NCBI RefSeq assembly: GCF_002901995.1
Contig: NZ_PPQN01000001.1
Span: 25,934-89,933 of the forward strand
Direction: 5' to 3'
DNA from: Staphylococcus coagulans
GTDB lineage: Bacteria; Bacillota; Bacilli; Staphylococcales; Staphylococcaceae
Length of the DNA stretch: 64,000 bases
Shown here: positions 49,806 to 60,989 of the stretch, one piece after another
Numbering within the stretch: the stretch's first letter is position 1
Layout: the number at the start of each line of letters is the position of its first letter
Position numbers and translations under genes: made by a program
Notes under the pieces: generated by a model
The model's database searches: none
What the model was told of the DNA's origin: nothing
What the model saw: the letters and a program-made list of their open reading frames with translations, nothing else

Positions 49806-49852
49806 ACGCCGAAAGTGTAAGCTTAATGCCCTACATTTTCGGCGTTTTTTGT
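49806..49852 (+). terminator. Intrinsic terminator after the 43-aa ORF
   Basis: ACGCCGAAAGTGTA (49806-49819) pairs with TACATTTTCGGCGT (49832-49845) with one G-U, then TTTTTTG. The following 49853-49970 is A+T-rich with nothing recognisable. Confidence 0.92.
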
Positions 49853-49970
49853 TTTAGACGTACAAATACACGTGACATTTGCTTGAAATAGACCAATTTT
49901 AATTTGAAAATCATAGTATCATTCAAGTTATCATATTCAAAAATCATAATGATGTTATTACAACACACCC

Positions 49971-50000
49971 TTGTACTTTATTTACTAACAAGAGTAATAT
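49971..50000 (+). promoter_or_regulatory. Promoter of mreCD
   Basis: TTGTAC (49971-49976) and TAATAT (49995-50000) with an 18-base spacer, about 40 bases upstream of mreC. Confidence 0.55.
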
Positions 50001-50046
50001 AAAATAGGAGCAGTAATATATTTACATATAATATGAGGTGTTGAGG

Positions 50047-50883
50047 TTGTCCAATTTTTTTAAAAACAACAAACTCGTTGTGTTGTTTTGTGCACTAATA
50101 CTTTTTATCGCTTTAGTTGGATTATCTATCAGATCAAATACCCAATCGGTTCCTGAACAATATGCAAGTGATACCATTTCTTTCGGGCAACGTATTTTCT
50201 CTTATCCAGTCCAATTTGTAGCGGGATCTATTACAGACATATTCCATAAAAGTGAAGCGCCTACAAATAAAGAGAAACAATTACAGGCTGATAATGAACG
50301 ACTTAAATCAGAAAATAAAAAACTCAAAAAAGAACTCGATATGAGTGATATTTCAGAGTATGAGCCTATTTCAGCAGGTGTGATTGCACGCCAACCGGAT
50401 CAATGGTTAAATACTGTTGTTATTGATAAAGGAAAAAAATCTGGTATTAAAGAAAATATGGCTGTTATGACAGCCAATGGTTTAGTCGGTCGTGTTGCGA
50501 AAGTGAATCAATTTTCGTCACAAATCAATTTAATTACAACAAAGGGGCGTACTAACCGTTTATCAGTAAATATCCAGCATGGTTCAGATGAGGTGTTTGG
50601 CTTAATTGATCGCTATGATGATAAAACAAATCAACTTATTGTTAGTGATATAGATAATAATGAAGATATTAAAGAGGGCGATAAAGTTGTAACGAGTGGT
50701 TTAGGGGATCAATTGCCTAAAGGACTTTACGTAGGTGAAGTCGAAAAGGTTCAAAACGATCAATATGGTTTATCAAAGCAAGTTTCTATTAAGACGGGCG
50801 CAAACATGAATCATTTTTCTCATGTTTATATAGCTAAAAGGGATCCTAAAACAGTGATTAACGATAAGGGTGACAATTCATAA
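50047..50883 (+). CDS. mreC: Rod-shape/cell-wall protein MreC
   Basis: Bitopic membrane protein of the elongation machinery; in cocci it helps place peripheral wall synthesis. A membrane helix near residues 10-28 is followed by a coiled coil (about 75-100, KQLQADNERLKSENKKLK) and the two beta-barrel lobes (GVIARQPDQWLNTVVIDKG, MTANGLVGRV). Several start codons are possible (GTG 50038, TTG 50041, TTG 50047); I take TTG 50047 because GAGGTG (50035-50040) is then 6 bases away, giving 278 aa. No mreB is present, as normal in staphylococci. Stop overlaps mreD start (TAATG). Confidence 0.93.
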   Translation: MSNFFKNNKLVVLFCALILFIALVGLSIRSNTQSVPEQYASDTISFGQRIFSYPVQFVAGSITDIFHKSEAPTNKEKQLQADNERLKSENKKLKKELDMSDISEYEPISAGVIARQPDQWLNTVVIDKGKKSGIKENMAVMTANGLVGRVAKVNQFSSQINLITTKGRTNRLSVNIQHGSDEVFGLIDRYDDKTNQLIVSDIDNNEDIKEGDKVVTSGLGDQLPKGLYVGEVEKVQNDQYGLSKQVSIKTGANMNHFSHVYIAKRDPKTVINDKGDNS

Positions 50884-51398
50884 TGAAATCGATTTATTAT
50901 GTACTTATAGGCTTATTGATGTTTTATCTAGATACGTTGCTTACCTTTTTATCACCGATTACAATAGGTCACTTTTCATTTATATTAGTGCCACATTTGA
51001 GCTTTTTATTTTTAATGATTATTGCGATTTATAAAAATACAAGTACCGCATTAATTTTAGGTGTCTTATTAGGTATTATGCAAGATCTATATTTCGGTCA
51101 AGTTTATGGTGTTTATTTATTCGGTTACATTGTGTCCATACTCATTGCCGATAAATTCTTAAAATTTTTTTTCAGAGATCATACAATGCTTTATAGCATG
51201 ATTCTACTCGGCGTGATATTCTTAGAAATTTTTGTCATGGTTATCTATAGTCTATTAGGATTAATTGATTTAAATATGTTTGGATTTTTAGTTTTCCGTA
51301 TCTTACCTACATTGATACTGAACAGTCTTTTATTAATCTTTATGTATTTCATTTTTAATCGCTTCATAAATCAATTAAGTACTATTGACACGAAGTAA
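50883..51398 (+). CDS. mreD: Rod-shape-determining protein MreD
   Basis: A 171-residue membrane protein with about five or six helices, partner of MreC. The segment GVLLGIMQDLYFGQVYGVYLFGY carries the LLGxxQDxxxG signature of the family. Its start overlaps the mreC stop. The -35 of the rplU promoter lies inside its last codons. Confidence 0.92.
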   Translation: MKSIYYVLIGLLMFYLDTLLTFLSPITIGHFSFILVPHLSFLFLMIIAIYKNTSTALILGVLLGIMQDLYFGQVYGVYLFGYIVSILIADKFLKFFFRDHTMLYSMILLGVIFLEIFVMVIYSLLGLIDLNMFGFLVFRILPTLILNSLLLIFMYFIFNRFINQLSTIDTK

Positions 51399-51413
51399 TA
51401 CGAATGGTATGAT
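51385..51413 (+). promoter_or_regulatory. Strong promoter of rplU-prp-rpmA
   Basis: Perfect TTGACA (51385-51390) within the mreD 3' end, TATGAT (51408-51413) with a 17-base spacer and an extended TGG. It has the same architecture as the infC operon promoter. Confidence 0.8.
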
Positions 51414-51419
51414 TCAGTA

Positions 51420-51518
51420 GTTGAGTAGTTCATAGCTACATACAACCGCTCAAATATAGGTTTTAAGTACAAAATGTCACCTATATATGGCGTGACTTAT
51501 AATTAGGAGGTGCAAAGT
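51420..51518 (+). promoter_or_regulatory. L21-type leader of rplU
   Basis: The 100-base leader can form two mutually exclusive stems: ATATAGG with CCTATAT, or GTCAC with GTGAC (51477-51496 region). Its position before rplU-prp-rpmA agrees with the Firmicutes L21 leader family. Which ligand controls it is not shown by the sequence. Confidence 0.6.
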
Positions 51519-51827
51519 ATGTTTGCTATTATTGAAACAGGTGGAAAACAAGTAAAAGTTGAAGAAAGTCAAGAAATTTACGTTGAAAAATTAAACGTAA
51601 ACGAAGGTGACACTTTCACTTTTGATAAAGTTTTATTCGTCGGTGGAGACAACGTTAAAGTTGGCGCTCCTACAGTTGAAGGCGCAACTGTCACTGCAAC
51701 TGTAAACAAACAAGGTCGCGGTAAAAAAATCACTGTATTTACTTACCGTCGTCGTAAAGATTCAAAACGCAAAAAAGGCCATCGTCAACCATATACTAAG
51801 TTAACAATCGATAAGATTAACGCTTAA
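51519..51827 (+). CDS. rplU: 50S ribosomal protein L21
   Basis: 102 residues starting [11 protein letters not shown], the L21 signature, with the basic C-terminal [17 protein letters not shown] 51519 has AGGAGG 7 bases upstream; an in-frame GTG at 51510 lies inside the SD. First gene of rplU-prp-rpmA. Confidence 0.98.
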   Translation: MFAIIETGGKQVKVEESQEIYVEKLNVNEGDTFTFDKVLFVGGDNVKVGAPTVEGATVTATVNKQGRGKKITVFTYRRRKDSKRKKGHRQPYTKLTIDKINA

Positions 51828-51829
51828 TT

Positions 51830-52150
51830 ATGATTAATGTTGACATTAAATTGAATGACGAAGGTCAGATAACAGATGTCATAATGGACGGTCATGCGGA
51901 CTTTGCTGAGCATGGTCAAGACATTGTTTGCGCTGGTGCTTCAGCAGTAGTTTTCGGTAGCGTTAATGCTATTATCGGACTTACTGCAGAAAGACCAGAT
52001 ATTGATTACAGTGATGACGGTGGATATTTTCATGTGAGATCTGTTGATACATCAAATGAGCAGGCACAGTTGATACTCCAGTCAATGTTAGTTTCTTTAC
52101 AAACAATTGAAGAAGAATATAATGAGTATATTAAATTAAATCTGAAGTGA
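51830..52150 (+). CDS. prp: Ribosomal-processing cysteine protease Prp
   Basis: Removes the N-terminal extension of L27, an essential step in S. aureus. 106 residues with catalytic His22 (DGHADFAEHG) and Cys34 (DIVCAGAS), the exact positions reported for the family. It sits between its neighbours' genes rplU and rpmA, and the L27 product carries the matching cleavage motif. Starts 3 bases after rplU. Confidence 0.96.
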   Translation: MINVDIKLNDEGQITDVIMDGHADFAEHGQDIVCAGASAVVFGSVNAIIGLTAERPDIDYSDDGGYFHVRSVDTSNEQAQLILQSMLVSLQTIEEEYNEYIKLNLK

Positions 52151-52160
52151 GGTGTAACTC

Positions 52161-52445
52161 ATGCTTAAATTAAACTTACAATTTTTCGCATCTAAAAAAG
52201 GGGTAAGTTCTACTAAAAACGGACGTGACTCAGAATCTAAACGTTTAGGTGCTAAACGTGCAGACGGTCAATTCGTTACTGGTGGTTCTATCTTATTCCG
52301 TCAACGTGGAACTAAGATTTACCCAGGTGAAAACGTAGGTCGTGGTGGCGATGATACATTATTCGCTAAAATCGATGGCGTTGTTAAATTCGAACGTAAA
52401 GGTCGAGACAAAAAACAAGTTTCTGTATATGCAGTTGCTGAATAA
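52161..52445 (+). CDS. rpmA: 50S ribosomal protein L27 with cleavable N-terminal extension
   Basis: 94 residues. The N-terminus [14 protein letters not shown] carries the Firmicutes extension cut by Prp after LQFFA; the mature protein starts near Ser11. The basic N-terminal arm reaches the peptidyl transferase centre, so removal is needed for function. Strong GAGGTG site. Terminator at 52460. Confidence 0.98.
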   Translation: MLKLNLQFFASKKGVSSTKNGRDSESKRLGAKRADGQFVTGGSILFRQRGTKIYPGENVGRGGDDTLFAKIDGVVKFERKGRDKKQVSVYAVAE

Positions 52446-52459
52446 TTTGTCAAATTTTG

Positions 52460-52492
52460 ACACCAGAAGGTAACTTCTGGTGTTTATTTTTT
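52460..52492 (+). terminator. Intrinsic terminator of rplU-prp-rpmA
   Basis: Perfect 10-bp stem ACACCAGAAG / CTTCTGGTGT with a GTAA loop, then TTATTTTTT. Confidence 0.93.
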
Positions 52493-52597
52493 ATATTGAT
52501 TAAACTAAAGATAATAATAGCTTCAAAATGAGAGTCAAACGTAAAGTAAGAGACTTACGTTTAATATAAAACAAAAAATCGAAAAAGAGGTGAAAAT

Positions 52598-53887
52598 ATG
52601 TTTGTAGATCAAGTTAAAATATCATTAAAAGCGGGTGATGGCGGGAATGGTATTACGGCATATCGCCGGGAAAAGTATGTTCCTTTTGGAGGGCCAGCCG
52701 GTGGTGATGGCGGGCGTGGCGCGTCAGTTGTTTTCCAAGTAGATGAAGGATTGCGCACGCTCATGGACTTTAGATATCAACGACACTTTAAGGCTAAAAA
52801 AGGCGAAAATGGTCAAAGTAGTAATATGCATGGTAAAAATGCAGAAGATCTTGTTTTAAAAGTGCCGCCTGGAACGATTGTCAAAGATGTTGAAACAGAA
52901 CAAACATTAGCTGATTTAGTGGAACATGGCCAAAGTGCAGTTATCGCAAAAGGAGGCCGTGGAGGTCGTGGTAACTCACGCTTTGCGACGCCTAAAAACC
53001 CGGCACCAGATTTTAGTGAGAATGGTGAACCTGGCGAAGAAATAGAAGTGACGTTGGAACTTAAGCTTCTTGCTGATGTGGGTCTTGTCGGGTTTCCAAG
53101 TGTTGGGAAATCAACACTGCTTTCAATCGTTTCAAAAGCGAAACCGAAAATTGGCGCTTATCACTTTACAACCATTCAACCTAATTTAGGTGTTGTTGTT
53201 ACGCCTGACCAACGTAGTTTTGTTATGGCTGATTTACCAGGTTTGATTGAAGGAGCATCTGAAGGTGTCGGTTTAGGACATCAATTTTTAAGGCATGTTG
53301 AAAGAACAAAGGTAATTGTGCATGTGATTGATATGAGCGGTTTAGAAGGCCGTGATCCTTATGAGGATTATACGATTATCAATCAAGAGCTTAAAGCTTA
53401 TGCCCAGCGATTAGAAGAACGTCCACAAATCATTGTTGCCAATAAAATGGATATACCAGAAGCGCATGACCAGTTGGAACAATTTAAAAAGAAACTTAAT
53501 CAACCGGTTAAAATCATTCCAATTTCATCATATACACGTGAAAATATTGATCAATTACTTTATGAAATAGCGAATACACTTGATAAGGTCAAAGATGTTG
53601 ATTTTTCTGAGACAGAAGAGGATATCGGTGTCAATCGTGTTGTTTATAAACACACACCTTCACAAGATCAATTTAAAATTACGAGAGATGATGATGGTGC
53701 TTATGTCGTAAGTGGTAATGCGATAGAACGTATGTTTAAAATGACCGACTTTAATAGTGACCCAGCAGTGCGACGTTTCGCTAGACAAATGCGTTCAATG
53801 GGTATCGATGACGCTTTACGTGAGCGTGGTGCAGAGAATGGTGATATTGTACGTATTCTTGGAGGAGAGTTTGAATTTGTCGAATAA
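52598..53887 (+). CDS. obg: GTPase ObgE/CgtA
   Basis: Essential GTPase in 50S maturation, linked to ppGpp and stress. The N-terminal glycine-rich Obg domain (1-157, [12 protein letters not shown] and GGRGGRGN) is followed by the G domain with G1 [10 protein letters not shown]3 [12 protein letters not shown] and G4 NKMD. The C-terminal OCT domain (about 350-429) is also present. 429 aa. GAGGTG precedes ATG. The next gene overlaps its 3' end. Confidence 0.97.
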   Translation: MFVDQVKISLKAGDGGNGITAYRREKYVPFGGPAGGDGGRGASVVFQVDEGLRTLMDFRYQRHFKAKKGENGQSSNMHGKNAEDLVLKVPPGTIVKDVETEQTLADLVEHGQSAVIAKGGRGGRGNSRFATPKNPAPDFSENGEPGEEIEVTLELKLLADVGLVGFPSVGKSTLLSIVSKAKPKIGAYHFTTIQPNLGVVVTPDQRSFVMADLPGLIEGASEGVGLGHQFLRHVERTKVIVHVIDMSGLEGRDPYEDYTIINQELKAYAQRLEERPQIIVANKMDIPEAHDQLEQFKKKLNQPVKIIPISSYTRENIDQLLYEIANTLDKVKDVDFSETEEDIGVNRVVYKHTPSQDQFKITRDDDGAYVVSGNAIERMFKMTDFNSDPAVRRFARQMRSMGIDDALRERGAENGDIVRILGGEFEFVE

Positions 53888-54356
53888 TGAACAGGAGGCG
53901 CCTAATGCGCGTATGAAACATCAATTTTATGTTATTCGTGAGGATGTTTTACCTTACGTCGTGAAGCGTGTACTACAAGTAAAATCCTCATTAAAAAATG
54001 ACCCATCAATGACAATTCAAGAAGCAGTTGATATGCATGATTGTTCACGCAGTGCATTCTACAAATATAGAGACACTATCTTTCCATTAGATGAAGTTCG
54101 TAAACGCACAGAAGCTTATACCATTATTTTATTTGTTATTGATAAGGTTGGAATTCTGGCAAGTATCCTTGAAAAATTGTCAGAGCTTCAACTTTCTGTG
54201 CTCACAATTCATCAAAGTGTCCCTATCAATAATAAAGCATCCATTACACTGACATTAGATGGGAGTAAAGCGAAAATTAATCCCTATGAATTAATTAACA
54301 CATTAAGACAAATGGAAAATATTTATAATGTAGATATTATCGGAATGAATTTATAA
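53877..54356 (+). CDS. pheB: ACT domain-containing protein (PheB-like)
   Basis: A small regulatory-type protein with an N-terminal helix-turn-helix-like part ([12 protein letters not shown] to [10 protein letters not shown]) and a C-terminal ACT domain (about 85-155, [17 protein letters not shown]). B. subtilis PheB lies between obg and pheA; here no pheA (prephenate dehydratase) follows. Start uncertain: TTG 53877 (159 aa) has GGAGGAG 9 bases upstream and overlaps obg by 11 bases. ATG 53913 (147 aa) matches the Bacillus length, but its AGGAGG is 14 bases away. Confidence 0.83.
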   Translation: MSNNEQEAPNARMKHQFYVIREDVLPYVVKRVLQVKSSLKNDPSMTIQEAVDMHDCSRSAFYKYRDTIFPLDEVRKRTEAYTIILFVIDKVGILASILEKLSELQLSVLTIHQSVPINNKASITLTLDGSKAKINPYELINTLRQMENIYNVDIIGMNL

Positions 54357-54368
54357 GGAGTAGTTACG

Positions 54369-54974
54369 ATGTATGCATATATCTTTGGGAATTTAACGGC
54401 ACTTTATCCAACTCACATCATCATTGAGACAACATCGGGTGTGGGATATGAAATTCAGACCCCAAACTCATATCGTTTTCAAAAGCATCTTAATCAATCT
54501 ATTAAAGTTTATACGTCGTTAATTGTACGAGAAGACGCTCAATTGTTATACGGCTTTATTGATGAAGAAGAAAAAGATATGTTTTTAAGTTTAATAAAGG
54601 TGACTGGAATTGGTCCTAAATCTGCATTAGCTATTTTAGCAGCGAGCACGCCTAATGAAGTTAAACGCGCAATTGAAAATGAAAATGATGCGTATTTAAC
54701 AAAATTTCCGGGAATCGGTAAAAAGACAGCACGCCAAATTGTACTAGATTTAAAAGGTAAAGTGGTCATTACCGAAACGAACGATGAAGACTTACTTTCG
54801 AATGCAACGGGTACTATCGAAACATCTCACTATGCAAAAGAAGCGCTATTGGCGTTAGAAGCATTAGGCTATTCTAAGCGTGAGTTGAAAAAAGTTGAAA
54901 AGGCGATGCAAAGTGAAACTTTTGAAAGTGTTGATATAGCAGTTAAATTTGGATTAAAACAATTAGTTTCATAA
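54369..54974 (+). CDS. ruvA: Holliday junction branch migration protein RuvA
   Basis: Tetrameric junction-binding partner of RuvB. 201 aa: N-terminal OB-fold (1-62), two helix-hairpin-helix motifs ([13 protein letters not shown] and [16 protein letters not shown]) and C-terminal domain III that binds RuvB. AAGGAG precedes ATG. I saw no LexA box upstream; the gene is part of a long operon. Confidence 0.97.
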   Translation: MYAYIFGNLTALYPTHIIIETTSGVGYEIQTPNSYRFQKHLNQSIKVYTSLIVREDAQLLYGFIDEEEKDMFLSLIKVTGIGPKSALAILAASTPNEVKRAIENENDAYLTKFPGIGKKTARQIVLDLKGKVVITETNDEDLLSNATGTIETSHYAKEALLALEALGYSKRELKKVEKAMQSETFESVDIAVKFGLKQLVS

Positions 54975-54990
54975 AAAAGGAGTGAGTCAA

Positions 54991-55989
54991 ATGGAACAAG
55001 ATCGAATGATGGATGGCCATGAGCAATCTGATGAGCAAGCTTTTGAATTGTCATTACGGCCAGATCGGCTAAGACAATACATAGGTCAAAGTACAATCAA
55101 ATCAAATCTTGAAGTTTTTATTCAAGCGGCTAAAATTCGTGAAGAACCACTTGATCATGTCCTTCTCTTTGGCCCTCCTGGTTTGGGTAAAACGACACTT
55201 TCACATATTATCGCAAATGAAATGGGCGTTAATTTACGTACAGTTTCTGGGCCGTCCATAGAGAGACCTGGCGATTTAGCTGCTATTCTAACTGGTTTAC
55301 AACCTGGTGATGTTTTATTTATTGACGAAATACATCGTCTAAGTAGCGTTGTGGAAGAAGTATTATATCCGGCTATGGAAGATTTTTTTATTGATATTAT
55401 CGTTGGAAAAGGCGAGGAAGCGCGTAGTATACGTATCGATTTACCTCCGTTTACATTAGTTGGTGCAACAACACGTGCAGGGAGCTTGACGAGTCCTTTA
55501 CGTGACCGATTTGGCGTCCATTTGCGCTTAGAATATTATTCTGAACAAGAACTGGCACAAATTATTATTCGGACTGTTGATGTATTAGGCACAGCTATTG
55601 ATGAAGAAAGTGCTATAGAAATTGCAAAAAGAAGTCGTGGGACACCTCGTATCGCTAATCGTTTATTAAAACGAATACGGGATTTCCAACAAGTAAATGA
55701 AGATGACATGATCTACATTGAGACGACAAAACGTGCATTGCACCTATTACAGGTAGATGAAGAAGGTCTAGATTATATTGATCATAAAATGATGGCTTGT
55801 ATTATTGAGCAATATCATGGTGGACCAGTAGGATTAGATACGATTGCTGTTTCAATCGGAGAAGAGCGTATTACGATTGAAGACGTATATGAACCTTTTC
55901 TCATTCAAAGAGGCTTTTTAGAGCGTACACCAAGAGGGCGTAAAGCGACACCCCAAGCCTATGAACATTTTAAATATACGAGTCATTAA
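54991..55989 (+). CDS. ruvB: Holliday junction branch migration ATPase RuvB
   Basis: AAA+ motor. Walker [10 protein letters not shown], Walker B FIDEIHRL, sensor 1 GATTRAGS, arginine finger region RDRFG and a winged-helix C-terminus ([16 protein letters not shown]). ATG 54991 (332 aa) fits AAGGAG at 54977-54982; the in-frame GTG at 54982 overlaps the SD. Confidence 0.98.
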   Translation: MEQDRMMDGHEQSDEQAFELSLRPDRLRQYIGQSTIKSNLEVFIQAAKIREEPLDHVLLFGPPGLGKTTLSHIIANEMGVNLRTVSGPSIERPGDLAAILTGLQPGDVLFIDEIHRLSSVVEEVLYPAMEDFFIDIIVGKGEEARSIRIDLPPFTLVGATTRAGSLTSPLRDRFGVHLRLEYYSEQELAQIIIRTVDVLGTAIDEESAIEIAKRSRGTPRIANRLLKRIRDFQQVNEDDMIYIETTKRALHLLQVDEEGLDYIDHKMMACIIEQYHGGPVGLDTIAVSIGEERITIEDVYEPFLIQRGFLERTPRGRKATPQAYEHFKYTSH

Positions 55990-56006
55990 ATAGAGGAGTT
56001 ACTACT

Positions 56007-57032
56007 TTGAATATTGAAGAATTTGATTATGAATTGCCAGAGTCGCTCATCGCACAAACACCTTTAAAACAGCGCGATCAAAGTCGTCTGTTATATTTGA
56101 ATCGACGAACTGGCGAGACTGAAGACTTACATTTTAAAGATATTACACGTTTTTTTGAACAAGGTGATACTCTTGTATTAAATGATACAAAAGTGATGCC
56201 GGCGCGTTTATTTGGTGTTAAAGAAGAAACACGAGCAAAAGTTGAAATGTTAATGTTGACTCAAATTGAAGGTGACGACTGGGAAGTGTTACTTAAACCA
56301 GCGAAACGGATAAAAGTAGGGCAAACTTTGAGCTTTGGAGATGGAAAGATCATTGCTACTTGTATGAAAGAACTCGATCAAGGTGGCCGGATTATGCGCT
56401 TGCATTATGACGGTATTTTACAAGAGCGACTTGATGAATTAGGCGAAATGCCACTTCCTCCATATATTAAAGAACGATTAGACGAAAAAGATCGTTATCA
56501 AACCGTTTATGCAAAAGCATCTGGTTCAGCTGCAGCGCCGACTGCAGGTTTACATTTTACAGATCAGTTGTTACAACAAATTCGTGAAAATGGGGTTAAT
56601 ATTGCATTTATCACACTTCACGTAGGTTTAGGTACATTTAGACCTGTGAGTGTCGAAAATATCGATGACCATGAAATGCATAGTGAATATTATCAAATGT
56701 CTCAAGAAACAGCAGATTTACTGAATAAGACTAAAGCTAAGGGACATCGCATCATATCTGTAGGTACAACCTCTACAAGAACACTAGAAACTATCCGTCA
56801 AAATCATACGCAATTTGTTGCTTCTAGTGGATGGACGGATATATTTATTTATCCGGGTTTTGAATTTAAAGCGATAGATGGCTTGATTACGAATTTTCAT
56901 TTACCAAAATCCACTTTAGTGATGTTGGTATCTGCTTTTAGTTCGCGACAATTTGTGCTTTCGGCATATCGTCATGCAGTCGCTGAAAAATATCGATTTT
57001 TCAGTTTTGGCGATGCGATGATTATTATTTAG
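56007..57032 (+). CDS. queA: S-adenosylmethionine:tRNA ribosyltransferase-isomerase
   Basis: Makes epoxyqueuosine on tRNA from preQ1. 341 aa, starting at TTG 56007 with AGAGGAG 8 bases upstream. Conserved segments are [12 protein letters not shown] at the N-terminus, [18 protein letters not shown] and [16 protein letters not shown]. Adjacent tgt supplies the preceding step, as in most bacteria. Confidence 0.97.
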   Translation: MNIEEFDYELPESLIAQTPLKQRDQSRLLYLNRRTGETEDLHFKDITRFFEQGDTLVLNDTKVMPARLFGVKEETRAKVEMLMLTQIEGDDWEVLLKPAKRIKVGQTLSFGDGKIIATCMKELDQGGRIMRLHYDGILQERLDELGEMPLPPYIKERLDEKDRYQTVYAKASGSAAAPTAGLHFTDQLLQQIRENGVNIAFITLHVGLGTFRPVSVENIDDHEMHSEYYQMSQETADLLNKTKAKGHRIISVGTTSTRTLETIRQNHTQFVASSGWTDIFIYPGFEFKAIDGLITNFHLPKSTLVMLVSAFSSRQFVLSAYRHAVAEKYRFFSFGDAMIII

Positions 57033-57037
57033 TTTGA

Positions 57038-58189
<1,152 letters not shown>

Positions 58190-58205
58190 ATAGGAGCTAT
58201 GATTT

Positions 58206-58469
58206 ATGTCTTCACTTATTAGTTTATTACCTTTAATATTACTATTTGTTGTCATGTGGTTCTTCATGATTCGTCCGCAACAAAAGCGTGCTAAAGAGCA
58301 TCGCCAAATGGTTGACCAATTAGAAGCGGGACAACGTGTAACTACAATTGGTGGTATTAAAGGAACAGTTCGTGCAGTTGATGAAACAACAGCTGTCATT
58401 ACAGTTAATGGTAAAGGTACTGAACTGACTTTTGAAAAACAAGCCATTAAACAAGTTGATCCTTCATAA
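58206..58469 (+). CDS. yajC: Preprotein translocase subunit YajC
   Basis: 87-residue single-span membrane protein (helix about 6-22, followed by FMIRPQQKRAKEH and a cytoplasmic GQRVTTIGGIKGTV domain). It joins SecDF-YajC. It is adjacent to secDF but separated from it by a terminator. Confidence 0.96.
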   Translation: MSSLISLLPLILLFVVMWFFMIRPQQKRAKEHRQMVDQLEAGQRVTTIGGIKGTVRAVDETTAVITVNGKGTELTFEKQAIKQVDPS

Positions 58470-58499
58470 CGGATTGCATTGACCAGCTTAAATACAATT

Positions 58500-58529
58500 A
58501 AAGACATGGCTTATACCCATGTCTTTTTT
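58500..58529 (+). terminator. Intrinsic terminator of queA-tgt-yajC
   Basis: AAGACATGG and CCATGTCTT form a 9-bp stem (58501-58525), followed by T-run. Confidence 0.87.
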
Positions 58530-58548
58530 AGTTCGTGTTAGAAATCAC

Positions 58549-58578
58549 TTGCACTAATTTTGTAAAGTGAAGTATGCT
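58549..58578 (+). promoter_or_regulatory. Promoter of secDF
   Basis: TTGCAC (58549-58554), 18-base spacer, TATGCT (58573-58578), 30 bases before the secDF start. Confidence 0.55.
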
Positions 58579-58607
58579 TGAAACATAAGATAAAATGAGG
58601 TGTTTAT

Positions 58608-60887
58608 GTGAAAAAAACAAGTAGATTGATCACCTTTGTTATTCTTGTTGTGCTATTATTCGCGGGAATGGCCACTACATATAAAAATGTGATCAAAGAT
58701 GTCAACTTAGGGCTTGATTTACAAGGTGGATTCGAAGTTTTATATCAAGTCAACCCACTTGATAAAGGCGATAAAATTGATAATACCGCTGTACAATCCA
58801 CAGCTAAAACTTTAGAACGTCGGGTTAACGTACTTGGAGTGTCTGAACCGAAAATACAAGTTGAAGATCAAAATCGTATACGTGTTCAACTTGCTGGGGT
58901 TAAGGACCAAAACCAAGCCCGTAAAATTTTATCATCACAAGCTAATTTAACAATACGTGATGCTGATGATAAAGTTTTATTAACTGGTAAAGATTTAGTT
59001 CAAGGTTCAGCTAAACAAGAGTTTAAACAAAATACGAACCAACCCGCAGTTACTTTTAAATTAAAAGACAGTGATAAATTTAAAAAAGTAACAGAAAAAA
59101 TTTCTAAAAAACAAGAAAACGTAATGGTCGTATGGCTCGACTTTAAAAAAGGCGACAGCTATGCGAAAGAAAAAACTAAAGAAGATCCAAAATATATTTC
59201 AGCAGCTTCTGTTGACCAACCGATTAACTCACCTAACGTTGAAATTTCAGGTGGTTTCCAAGGTGAAAAAGGGATAACTGAAGCTAAACAAATTGCTGAT
59301 CTTTTAAATTCTGGTTCATTACCGGTTGATTTAAAAGAAATCTATTCAACTTCAGTTGGTGCTCAATTTGGTCAAGATGCATTAGATAAGACGATGTTTG
59401 CATCAATTATTGGGATTAGCATCATTTTCTTATTCATGCTATTGTTCTACCGTTTGCCGGGTTTAATTGCTGTCATTACATTAACAACTTATATTTATTT
59501 AACAATGCTAGCATTTAATTTTATCTCAGGTGTCCTCACATTACCTGGTTTAGCTGCGTTGGTACTTGGTGTAGGTATGGCTGTTGATGCGAATATCATC
59601 ATGTACGAAAGGATTAAAGACGAGCTGCGAATTGGTCGCACGTTAAAACAAGCTTATAAAAAAGCAAATAAAAGTTCATTTATCACTATTTTAGATGCCA
59701 ACTTGACAACTGTACTTGCAGCTGCTGTTCTCTTCTTCTTTGGGGAAAGTTCAGTTAAAGGTTTCGCTACGATGTTATTATTGGCAATTTTAATGAGCTT
59801 TGTGACTGCGGTCTTCTTAACACGTATTCTTTTATCTTTAGTCGTACAATCCAATGTATTCAAGAAAAAACTTTGGTGGTTTGGTGTTAAAAACAATCAA
59901 ATCCATAATATTAATGACGGATATGATGTATCGGATTTAAGTACACCTTACGATAAGATTGATTTTATGAAAATTGCAAAACCACTATTTGCATTTAGTA
60001 GTGTGGTCATTTTAGCAGGTATTATCATTTTATCTATTTTCAAATTGAACTTAGGTATTGATTTTACTTCTGGTACACGTGTTGATCTTCAAAGTGATCA
60101 ACCACTCAATCAAAATCAAGTAGAGAAAAAATTAGAAGCGATTGATTTGAAACCAAACCAATTATCAATTGGTGGAAATAAAAATGAAAATGCTTCGATG
60201 CAGTATAAACATGACTTGTCAAAAGATGAAATTGCTAAAGTATCTAAAACATTAAAAGATGCCTATGGCAAAGAGCCATCTGTGAATACCGTATCACCTG
60301 TAATAGGTCAAGAATTGGCTAAAAATGCAATGCTAGCAGTGATTATTGCATCCATCGGTATGATTATTTACATTTCTTTACGTTTTGAATGGCGTATGGG
60401 GATTGCATCGATTATTTCCTTATTACATGATGCTTTTATGATTATCGCTGTCTTTAGCTTGTTTAGACTCGAGGTTGATATAACGTTTATCGCAGCAGTA
60501 CTGACAATCATCGGTTATTCTATAAACGATACGATTGTAACATTTGACCGTGTTCGTGAAATGTTGAAAAAAGTAAAAGTAATCACGAAAGAAGAGCAAA
60601 TAGATTATATTGTGAATAGTTCTATACGTCAAACGTTAACACGTTCAATCAACACCGTTTTAACTGTAGTTATCGTCGTTGTTGCAATGTTGATATTAGG
60701 TGCATCAAGCATATTTAACTTCTCATTAGCATTATTGATTGGTTTAGTATCAGGTGTATACTCATCTATTGTTATTGCGGTACCGCTTTGGGGCATGTTG
60801 AAAAAACGTGAATTACGTAAATCAAGTCATCACAAACTTGTTGTTTATAAACGTAAACGTACTAACGAAGAAAAAGTATTAGTATAA
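58608..60887 (+). CDS. secDF: Protein translocase SecDF (fused)
   Basis: RND-family protein that uses the proton gradient to help complete Sec export. 759 aa; SecD and SecF are one chain, as in other staphylococci. SecD half: one helix, extracytoplasmic P1 domain with DLQGGFEVLYQV, then five helices. SecF half from about residue 455 repeats the layout, with LGIDFTSGTRVDL. Expected 12 helices. The starting GTG follows GAGGTG. Its own promoter and terminator bracket it. Confidence 0.97.
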   Translation: MKKTSRLITFVILVVLLFAGMATTYKNVIKDVNLGLDLQGGFEVLYQVNPLDKGDKIDNTAVQSTAKTLERRVNVLGVSEPKIQVEDQNRIRVQLAGVKDQNQARKILSSQANLTIRDADDKVLLTGKDLVQGSAKQEFKQNTNQPAVTFKLKDSDKFKKVTEKISKKQENVMVVWLDFKKGDSYAKEKTKEDPKYISAASVDQPINSPNVEISGGFQGEKGITEAKQIADLLNSGSLPVDLKEIYSTSVGAQFGQDALDKTMFASIIGISIIFLFMLLFYRLPGLIAVITLTTYIYLTMLAFNFISGVLTLPGLAALVLGVGMAVDANIIMYERIKDELRIGRTLKQAYKKANKSSFITILDANLTTVLAAAVLFFFGESSVKGFATMLLLAILMSFVTAVFLTRILLSLVVQSNVFKKKLWWFGVKNNQIHNINDGYDVSDLSTPYDKIDFMKIAKPLFAFSSVVILAGIIILSIFKLNLGIDFTSGTRVDLQSDQPLNQNQVEKKLEAIDLKPNQLSIGGNKNENASMQYKHDLSKDEIAKVSKTLKDAYGKEPSVNTVSPVIGQELAKNAMLAVIIASIGMIIYISLRFEWRMGIASIISLLHDAFMIIAVFSLFRLEVDITFIAAVLTIIGYSINDTIVTFDRVREMLKKVKVITKEEQIDYIVNSSIRQTLTRSINTVLTVVIVVVAMLILGASSIFNFSLALLIGLVSGVYSSIVIAVPLWGMLKKRELRKSSHHKLVVYKRKRTNEEKVLV

Positions 60888-60895
60888 TAGAAATA

Positions 60896-60943
60896 AACTT
60901 GGACGTCTTATTGATTAACATCAATGATGTCCAAGTTCTTTTT
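60896..60943 (+). terminator. Intrinsic terminator of secDF
   Basis: AACTTGGACGTC (60896-60907) pairs with GATGTCCAAGTT (60926-60937) with one G-U, then CTTTTT. A TATAAT at 60962-60967 is the probable -10 of recJ; no good -35 is seen because the terminator T-run occupies that place. Confidence 0.87.
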
Positions 60944-60989
60944 ATTTTCTCTAATTTTCGTTATAATACGTTTTGAGAAAGAGGCGGTA

